In this document: in pieces, positions 1 to 4,344 of the stretch
How positions within the stretch are numbered: the first letter of the stretch is position 1
Layout: every line of letters starts with the position of its first letter
From: Pseudomonadota bacterium
Lineage (GTDB): Bacteria > Pseudomonadota > Gammaproteobacteria > Xanthomonadales > Xanthomonadaceae
Length of the DNA: 8,847 bases
Reading direction: 5' to 3'
NCBI GenBank assembly: GCA_023457475.1
Contig: JAEWLO010000489.1
Coordinates: forward strand, 1 to 8,847
The notes under the pieces: model-generated
What the model was told of the DNA's origin: nothing
What the model saw: the letters and a program-made list of their open reading frames with translations, nothing else
Database searches by the model: none
Made by a program: the position numbers and the translations under genes

Positions 1-1811
1 AGCTTGCTGTAGCTCATCCACAGCTGCACCTTGGCGCGGGTGATGCCCACGTACAGCAGCCGGCGCTCTTCCTGCAGGTTGCCTTCGTCCAGGCTGACCT
101 GGTGTGGCAGCACGCCGTCCTCGCAGCCGATGATGAATACATAGGGGAATTCCAGCCCCTTGGAGGCGTGCATGGTCATCATGCGCACCTGGTTGCCGCC
201 GTCATCCTTGTCGTTGCGTGACAGCAGCGCGAGCTGCGCGGCCAGGTCGGCGGTGGACGCACCGCGCGGGCCGCCTTCGAACCACTGCGCCAGTTCTTCC
301 AGGTTGCCGAGGCGGCGCTGGTACACCGACTCTTCCTTGCAGCTGCTGCGCAGGTCGGAGACCAGACCGGAGTCCTTCACCAGCTTGCGGATGAGGTCGC
401 CTGAGGTCATCTGCGGCATCTGCGCGCGCAGGTCGCGCAGGATGTCGGTGAAGCGGCTCAGGCTGTTGGCCGCGCGTGGCGGCAGCTGCGACAGCGCGCC
501 GATCGCCTCGGCGGCATGCGCCATCGGGATGTCCTTCTCCGAGGCCAGCTCGGCCAGCTTGGCCAGCGTGCCGGCCCCGACCTCGCGCTTGGGAGCCTGC
601 ACCGCGCGCATGAACGCCGTATCGTCGTCGGGATTCACCAGCAGGCGCAGCCACGACAGCGTGTCCTTCACTTCCTGGCGCTCGAGGAACGCGGTGCCGC
701 CGGTGATGTGGTACGGCGCGCGCACCAGCTGCAGCGCCTTTTCCAGCGGACGCGACTGGAAGTTGCCACGGAACAGGATGCAGAAGTCGCTCCAGGGAAT
801 CTGCTTGGAGGTGGCGAGGTACGAGATCTCGGCCGCGACCTTTTCCGCTTCATGCTCGCTGTTGCGGCACTCCCAGACGCGGATGCGTTCGCCATCCGCC
901 TGGTCGCTCCACAGCTTCTTCAGATGCTCGTGCGGGTTGTTGGCGATCAGCGCGTTGGCCGCGCGCAGTACCCGGTTGGAGCAGCGGTAGTTCTGCTCCA
1001 GCTTGATGATTTCCAGCGCGGGGTAGTCGCGCGCCATCTGCTGCAGGTTTTCCGGGTTCGCCCCGCGCCAGGCGTAGATCGACTGATCGTCGTCGCCCAC
1101 GCAGGTGAAGTTGCCGGCGCTGCCCGCCAGCTGCTTGAGCAGCCGGTACTGGGCGTCGTTGGTGTCCTGGCATTCGTCCACCAGCAGGTAGCCGATGCGT
1201 TCGCGCCAGGCCAGGGCGATCTCCGGGTTCTCCTCCAGCACCTGCACCGGCAGGCGGATCAGGTCGTCGAAGTCCACTGCGTTGAACGCGGTGAGGCGCA
1301 GCTGGTAGCGCTCGTAGACGCTGGCCGCTTCCTTCTCGCGGTTGCTGCGCGCGGCGGCCATCGCCTGTTCCGGCGACAGCCCGGCGTTCTTCGCACGCGA
1401 AATAAGGTTCTTCACGTCCTCGATGTCGTCCGGCTTGGCCCCGTACATCAGGTCCTTGACCTGTGCGGTGGCGTCGTCGGCGTCGAAGATGGAGAAGCCG
1501 CGCTTGAGCCCGACCGCGGCATGCTCGATCTGCAGGAACTTCAGCCCGAGGGCGTGGAAGGTGCAGATGGTCACCTCGTCGGCATCGGACCCGTGCAGGC
1601 GCTTGGCCACACGCTCGCGCATTTCCTTGGCGGACTTGTTGGTGAAGGTGATCGCCGCGATCCGGCGCGCCGGATAACGCTTGCGGGCGATGAGCTGGGC
1701 GATCTTCTCCACGATCACGCGCGTCTTGCCGCTGCCCGCGCCCGCGAGCACCAGCAGGGGACCTTCGCAGTGCAGGACTGCCGCGCTTTGGGGGGGATTG
1801 AGACCGTGCAT
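1..1811 (-). CDS. rep: ATP-dependent DNA helicase Rep (3' end cut by window edge)
   Basis: Superfamily 1A 3'-to-5' DNA helicase that helps the replisome past protein roadblocks and acts in replication restart; cytoplasmic. I translated the minus strand from the ATG at 1811: 603 codons are open to base 3, so the last part (E. coli Rep has about 673 residues) lies outside the window. Visible motifs: Q-motif Gln8; Walker A AGAGSGKT 23-30 (Lys29); motif Ia TFTNKSAKEM 55-64; motif II DECQ 212-215, where E. coli has DEYQ; motif III GDDDQSIYAWRG 239-250; QNYR 273-276; motif V around His548 with HASKGLEFPYVF; motif VI EERRLLYVGITRA 581-593 with Arg592. The start has a GGAG ribosome-binding site five bases upstream and matches the N-terminus of E. 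coli Rep. UvrD and PcrA are relatives, but the ordered motif wording (NYRCSNR, SKGLEFPYVF, LPHQ) fits Rep better. It is divergent from tdk, with 102 bp between. Confidence 0.95.
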   Translation of the reverse strand, partial: MHGLNPPQSAAVLHCEGPLLVLAGAGSGKTRVIVEKIAQLIARKRYPARRIAAITFTNKSAKEMRERVAKRLHGSDADEVTICTFHALGLKFLQIEHAAVGLKRGFSIFDADDATAQVKDLMYGAKPDDIEDVKNLISRAKNAGLSPEQAMAAARSNREKEAASVYERYQLRLTAFNAVDFDDLIRLPVQVLEENPEIALAWRERIGYLLVDECQDTNDAQYRLLKQLAGSAGNFTCVGDDDQSIYAWRGANPENLQQMARDYPALEIIKLEQNYRCSNRVLRAANALIANNPHEHLKKLWSDQADGERIRVWECRNSEHEAEKVAAEISYLATSKQIPWSDFCILFRGNFQSRPLEKALQLVRAPYHITGGTAFLERQEVKDTLSWLRLLVNPDDDTAFMRAVQAPKREVGAGTLAKLAELASEKDIPMAHAAEAIGALSQLPPRAANSLSRFTDILRDLRAQMPQMTSGDLIRKLVKDSGLVSDLRSSCKEESVYQRRLGNLEELAQWFEGGPRGASTADLAAQLALLSRNDKDDGGNQVRMMTMHASKGLEFPYVFIIGCEDGVLPHQVSLDEGNLQEERRLLYVGITRAKVQLWMSYSK

Positions 1812-1816
1812 GCCAT

Positions 1817-1820
1817 CTCC
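1817..1820 (-). promoter_or_regulatory. Ribosome-binding site of rep
   Basis: GGAG on the minus strand, separated by five bases from the ATG at 1811. It decides the start: another ATG at 1816-1814 overlaps the site's downstream flank but is in a different frame, and only the 1811 ATG opens the Rep frame. Confidence 0.6.
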
Positions 1821-1832
1821 GCGGGGTGGCGC

Positions 1833-1838
1833 ATTGTA
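1833..1838 (-). promoter_or_regulatory. Predicted -10 box of rep
   Basis: TACAAT on the minus strand, 21 bases before the rep ATG. Transcription would start near 1826, giving a leader of about 15 bases that contains the GGAG ribosome-binding site at 1817-1820. No convincing -35 hexamer is visible at the usual distance. The call rests on the hexamer, its position and the similar box in front of tdk. Confidence 0.4.
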
Positions 1839-1872
1839 ACGGCCCGGGGTGGCCGGCGGCGCGGGGCCGGCG

Positions 1873-1886
1873 ATGAACCGGTTCAT
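1873..1886. promoter_or_regulatory. Perfect 14-bp palindrome in the rep/tdk divergent region
   Basis: ATGAACCGGTTCAT reads the same on both strands. Its right end lies 13 bases before the predicted tdk -10 box, so it covers the region where the tdk -35 element should be, and it lies about 35 bases upstream of the rep -10 box. Such placement is typical of a dimeric repressor or activator site. The regulator is unknown, and a chance palindrome is possible. Confidence 0.35.
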
Positions 1887-1899
1887 GCCGCGGGGCGTT

Positions 1900-1905
1900 T
1901 ACAAT
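1900..1905 (+). promoter_or_regulatory. Predicted -10 box of tdk (near-leaderless mRNA)
   Basis: TACAAT ends eight bases before the tdk ATG at 1914. A start 7-8 bases after the box would fall at 1912-1914, so the mRNA would have no leader or only one or two bases. In agreement, the bases between box and ATG (GCCCCCGC) contain no purine-rich ribosome-binding site. No good -35 hexamer is visible; the 14-bp palindrome occupies its place. Confidence 0.45.
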
Positions 1906-1913
1906 GCCCCCGC

Positions 1914-2534
1914 ATGGCCAAGCTCTATTTCTATTATTCGGCGATGAACGCCGGCAAGACCACCACCCTGCTGCAGTCGGCGCACAACTACCGTGAGCGT
2001 GGCATGCGGGTGGCGATCCTGACTCCGCGCCTGGACCACCGTGCGGGCACCGGCGTGGTCGCCTCGCGAATCGGGCTCAAGGCCGAGGGCATCGCGTTCG
2101 AGCGCGACACCGACCTGGAGCAGTTGATCCGCGACGACCTGGCCGCACACGGGCCGCTGGGCTGCGTGCTGGTGGACGAGGCCCAGTTCCTCAGCCGCAG
2201 CCAGGTCTGGCAGCTCAGCGAGGTGGTCGACCAGCTGCGCATTCCGGTCCTCTGCTACGGCCTGCGCACGGACTTCCGTGGCGAGTTGTTCGAAGGCAGC
2301 CAGTACCTGCTGGCCTGGGCCGACGAGATGCAGGAGATCAAGACCATCTGCCATAGTGGCAAGAAGGCCACCATGACGGTGCGCGTGGATGAACACGGCC
2401 ATGCGGTACAGGACGGCCCGCAGGTGGAGATCGGCGGCAACGAACGCTACGTGTCGGTCAGCCGCGCGGAGTTCAAGAAGATCACGCGCGGCGAAGGCCG
2501 CATCGATCCGATGCAGGCTCCCTTGCCGCTGTAA
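1914..2534 (+). CDS. tdk: Thymidine kinase
   Basis: Type II thymidine kinase, 206 residues (E. coli Tdk 205): phosphorylates thymidine to dTMP with ATP in the cytoplasmic pyrimidine salvage pathway. Visible: P-loop SAMNAGKT 9-16; SRIGL 51-55; VDEAQF 87-92 with catalytic base Glu89; CYGLRTDFRGELF 114-126; IGGNERYVSV 173-182, the thymidine-binding lasso. Near-identity to E. coli Tdk in these blocks makes the call secure. The start is the ATG at 1914, which gives the standard MAKLYFYYSAMN N-terminus; the frame is open far upstream, but that part is antisense to rep and has no homologous content. Odd point: the zinc site of E. coli-type enzymes (CxC plus CxxH) is here Cys146-x-Ser148 and Ser183-x-x-Glu186, so three of four ligands are gone. 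Tdk is convergent with opgD and divergent from rep. Confidence 0.97.
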   Translation: MAKLYFYYSAMNAGKTTTLLQSAHNYRERGMRVAILTPRLDHRAGTGVVASRIGLKAEGIAFERDTDLEQLIRDDLAAHGPLGCVLVDEAQFLSRSQVWQLSEVVDQLRIPVLCYGLRTDFRGELFEGSQYLLAWADEMQEIKTICHSGKKATMTVRVDEHGHAVQDGPQVEIGGNERYVSVSRAEFKKITRGEGRIDPMQAPLPL

Positions 2535-2572
2535 TCGCGCGGTGACGGATTGACCTGGGCCGGCCAACGTTA

Positions 2573-2593
2573 TGCCCGCCGTCCTGGCGGGCA
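2573..2593. terminator. Hairpin 1 between convergent tdk and opgD
   Basis: A perfect 8-bp stem, TGCCCGCC with GGCGGGCA, around the loop GTCCT, 39 bases after the tdk stop. No T-run follows on either strand, so it is not a textbook intrinsic terminator. It could still stop or stabilise the tdk mRNA 3' end. Confidence 0.4.
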
Positions 2594-2603
2594 CCCTCCG
2601 GGT

Positions 2604-2618
2604 CGTCGCTGCGCGACG
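2604..2618. repeat. Small hairpin 2 between tdk and opgD
   Basis: CGTCGC and GCGACG form a 6-bp stem around the loop TGC, lying between two longer hairpins. Its function is unknown. The three together look like an extragenic palindromic cluster rather than a single terminator. Confidence 0.35.
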
Positions 2619-2620
2619 TT

Positions 2621-2642
2621 GGGAACGGCTCCTGCCGTTCCC
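2621..2642. terminator. Hairpin 3, near the opgD stop codon
   Basis: GGGAACGGC and GCCGTTCCC form a perfect 9-bp stem around the loop TCCT. It lies 20 bases beyond the opgD stop on the opgD mRNA and 86 bases beyond the tdk stop on the tdk mRNA. There is no U-tract on either strand. It may act as a bidirectional mRNA end or as protection from exonucleases. Confidence 0.45.
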
Positions 2643-2662
2643 TTCGGCGCTACCGGTAACCG

Positions 2663-4264
2663 TCAATACAACGTACGTTCGGGTGCCCCGGCGGGCGGCG
2701 GGCTGTACTGATACAGCCAGGTTTCCGTCAGTGTTTTTCCACCGCTGCGCAGGTACAGGCGGATGTCGATCTGGTCGGTGCTGTCGTCCGGCGGCACCAG
2801 GTCGAACATGGCGCGGTAGCCCTTGATCTCACGCAGCGGGCGCGCCGAGACGATCTCGGTGCGGCCGCGGCTGGTCTGCACCACCGCTTCCACCTCGCCC
2901 TTGTCGATCAGCGCGGCCAGTTCGCCGCCCTGGAAGTCCACCGCGAAGCGCCACGAGAAGTACTCGCGCTTCTTGCCGCTCACCCCGCCCAGCCCCGTGC
3001 GGGTGGCCACGCAGATCGCCATCGGCGGGCGCGCCGGCGGCTCGGCTCCCCAGTACAGGCGGTAGCCCAGCAGCATTTCCTGGCCCGGCTGGGTTTTGGT
3101 CTCGGGGTTCCAGAACGCCACGATGTTGTCGAAGGTCTCGTCCACGGTGGGAATCTCCACCAGCTGCACCGACCCCTTGCCCCACTGCCCCTTCGGTTCC
3201 ACCCACAGGCACGGGCGCTTCTCGTAGAACACCCCGTCGTCCTGGTAATGGTCGAAGTTGCGGTCGCGCTGCAGCAGGCCGAAGCCCTTCGGGTTCTGGT
3301 CCACGAACATGTTGAAGCGCAGCTGGCGCGGGTTGGCCAACGGCCGCCAGATCCACTCGCCGGCCCCGGTCCACATCGCCAGGCCGTCGGTGTCGTGGAT
3401 TTCCGGGCGCCAGTCCCAGGCCATGCGGCGGTCGTTCTCGCCCACCTGGAACATGCTGGTGCAGGGCGCGATGCCCAGCCGCTCGATCACCTTGCGCGGG
3501 TACAGCGCCACGTCCACGTCCATCAGCAGCACATCGCCATTGGTGATGGCGAAGCGATAGGCACCGGCCACGCTGGGCGAATCCAGCAGCGCGTACACCA
3601 CCAGCGTGTCGGAGTCCTTGGCCGGCTGCTCCAGGAAATAGGCGATGAAGTCCGGGAATTCCTCCGGGCGGTCCATGCCGGTGTCGATCGCCAGCCCGCG
3701 TGCGGACTGGCCGTACTGGCCTTCCTTGCCCACCGCGCGGAAGTAGCTGGCACCCAGGAACGCGGCGAAGTCGCGGTCGGTGTCCTGGCGGGTGTTGAGG
3801 CGGAAACCGGCAAAGCCGAGGTCCGGCGGCAGCTGGCCGTTCTTCAGCCCACTGCTGCCGTAGTCGAACGCGGCCGGGTCATAGGCCAGCTCCTGGGCCA
3901 TGCCGTCGACCACGTCGAACATCCGCACCGGCGAATGGAAGTACAGGCCCAGGTGGAAGAACTTGGCCTGGAAGCGGCCCGGCTGGTCGGCCCACAGCGC
4001 GTGGTCCTGGCGGTAGCGGATCGACTGGTACTGGTCCCAGTCCAGCGCCTCCAGCGGCCCCGGCAGCGTGCGCCGGTGCGTCTTGTAGGCGGCCTCGGAC
4101 AGCGCGCGGGCCTGGCCCTTGAGCGCGGCGAAGTCGAACGGCTGCGGCTGGCCGAGCCGGCGCAGGCCGACCTGGTTGCCCTGCGCGGCGCAGGCCGGCA
4201 GCGCGGGAAAACCGATGGCCGCCAGGGCCAGGGAAGCGTTGCGGAGGAAGTCGCGTCGTTGCAT
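2663..4264 (-). CDS. opgD: Glucan biosynthesis protein D, Tat-exported
   Basis: OpgD (MdoD) is a periplasmic protein of osmoregulated periplasmic glucan synthesis. The OpgG/OpgD family is now classed as glycoside hydrolase family GH186: E. coli OpgD is a beta-1,2-glucanase, and the Xanthomonas enzyme is reported to cyclise beta-1,2-glucan. The ORF gives 533 residues (E. coli about 551). It matches E. coli OpgD throughout: LGASYFRAV from about 170, QYGQSARGLAIDT, EFPDF, YALLDSPSVAGAY, NPKGFGLLQRDR from 324, RPCLWVEP, WGKGSVQLVEIPT, ETWLYQY near the C-terminus. The start at 4264 is chosen because MQRRDFLRNASLALAAIGF is a Tat signal peptide (RRDFL at 3-7) aligned with MDRRRFIKGS of E. coli; in-frame starts at 4312 (GTG), 4306, 4300 and 4297 would only lengthen the n-region. 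Cleavage is likely near residues 26-27 (ACAA/Q). Cys25 within LPAC makes a lipoprotein a remote alternative. It lies 80 bp downstream of the kinase gene on the same strand and has no visible ribosome-binding site. Confidence 0.96.
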   Translation of the reverse strand: MQRRDFLRNASLALAAIGFPALPACAAQGNQVGLRRLGQPQPFDFAALKGQARALSEAAYKTHRRTLPGPLEALDWDQYQSIRYRQDHALWADQPGRFQAKFFHLGLYFHSPVRMFDVVDGMAQELAYDPAAFDYGSSGLKNGQLPPDLGFAGFRLNTRQDTDRDFAAFLGASYFRAVGKEGQYGQSARGLAIDTGMDRPEEFPDFIAYFLEQPAKDSDTLVVYALLDSPSVAGAYRFAITNGDVLLMDVDVALYPRKVIERLGIAPCTSMFQVGENDRRMAWDWRPEIHDTDGLAMWTGAGEWIWRPLANPRQLRFNMFVDQNPKGFGLLQRDRNFDHYQDDGVFYEKRPCLWVEPKGQWGKGSVQLVEIPTVDETFDNIVAFWNPETKTQPGQEMLLGYRLYWGAEPPARPPMAICVATRTGLGGVSGKKREYFSWRFAVDFQGGELAALIDKGEVEAVVQTSRGRTEIVSARPLREIKGYRAMFDLVPPDDSTDQIDIRLYLRSGGKTLTETWLYQYSPPPAGAPERTLY

Positions 4265-4295
4265 GCAGGGCAGCAAAGGCAGGTAAGGGCCGGCC

Positions 4296-4301
4296 ATCAT
4301 A
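4296..4301 (-). promoter_or_regulatory. Possible -10 box of opgD
   Basis: TATGAT on the minus strand, one mismatch from TATAAT, 31 bases before the opgD ATG at 4264. It would give a leader of about 25 bases. The -35 position is weak. The box overlaps two of the upstream in-frame ATG codons, which would support the 4264 start if the promoter is real. Co-transcription with the kinase gene is also possible, as no terminator is visible in the 80-bp gap. Confidence 0.3.
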
Positions 4302-4344
4302 GGCATGCCCACGTTAAATCGCCGCTGAGATGAATGGGCAGCGT

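Noticed and set aside
1173..1178. Rep motif II DECQ instead of DEYQ as a sign of loss of function
   Set aside because: The catalytic Asp212-Glu213 and Gln215 are kept and the third position varies among SF1 helicases.
516..1913. Long N-terminal extension of the Tdk reading frame upstream of 1914
   Set aside because: It runs antisense to rep, has low-complexity composition typical of GC-rich shadow frames, and known Tdk proteins begin at MAKLYFYYSAMN.
4265..4312. Alternative opgD starts (GTG 4312, ATG 4306, 4300, 4297)
   Set aside because: None has a ribosome-binding site, the start at 4264 aligns the twin-arginine motif with E. coli OpgD, and a possible -10 box overlaps the upstream codons.
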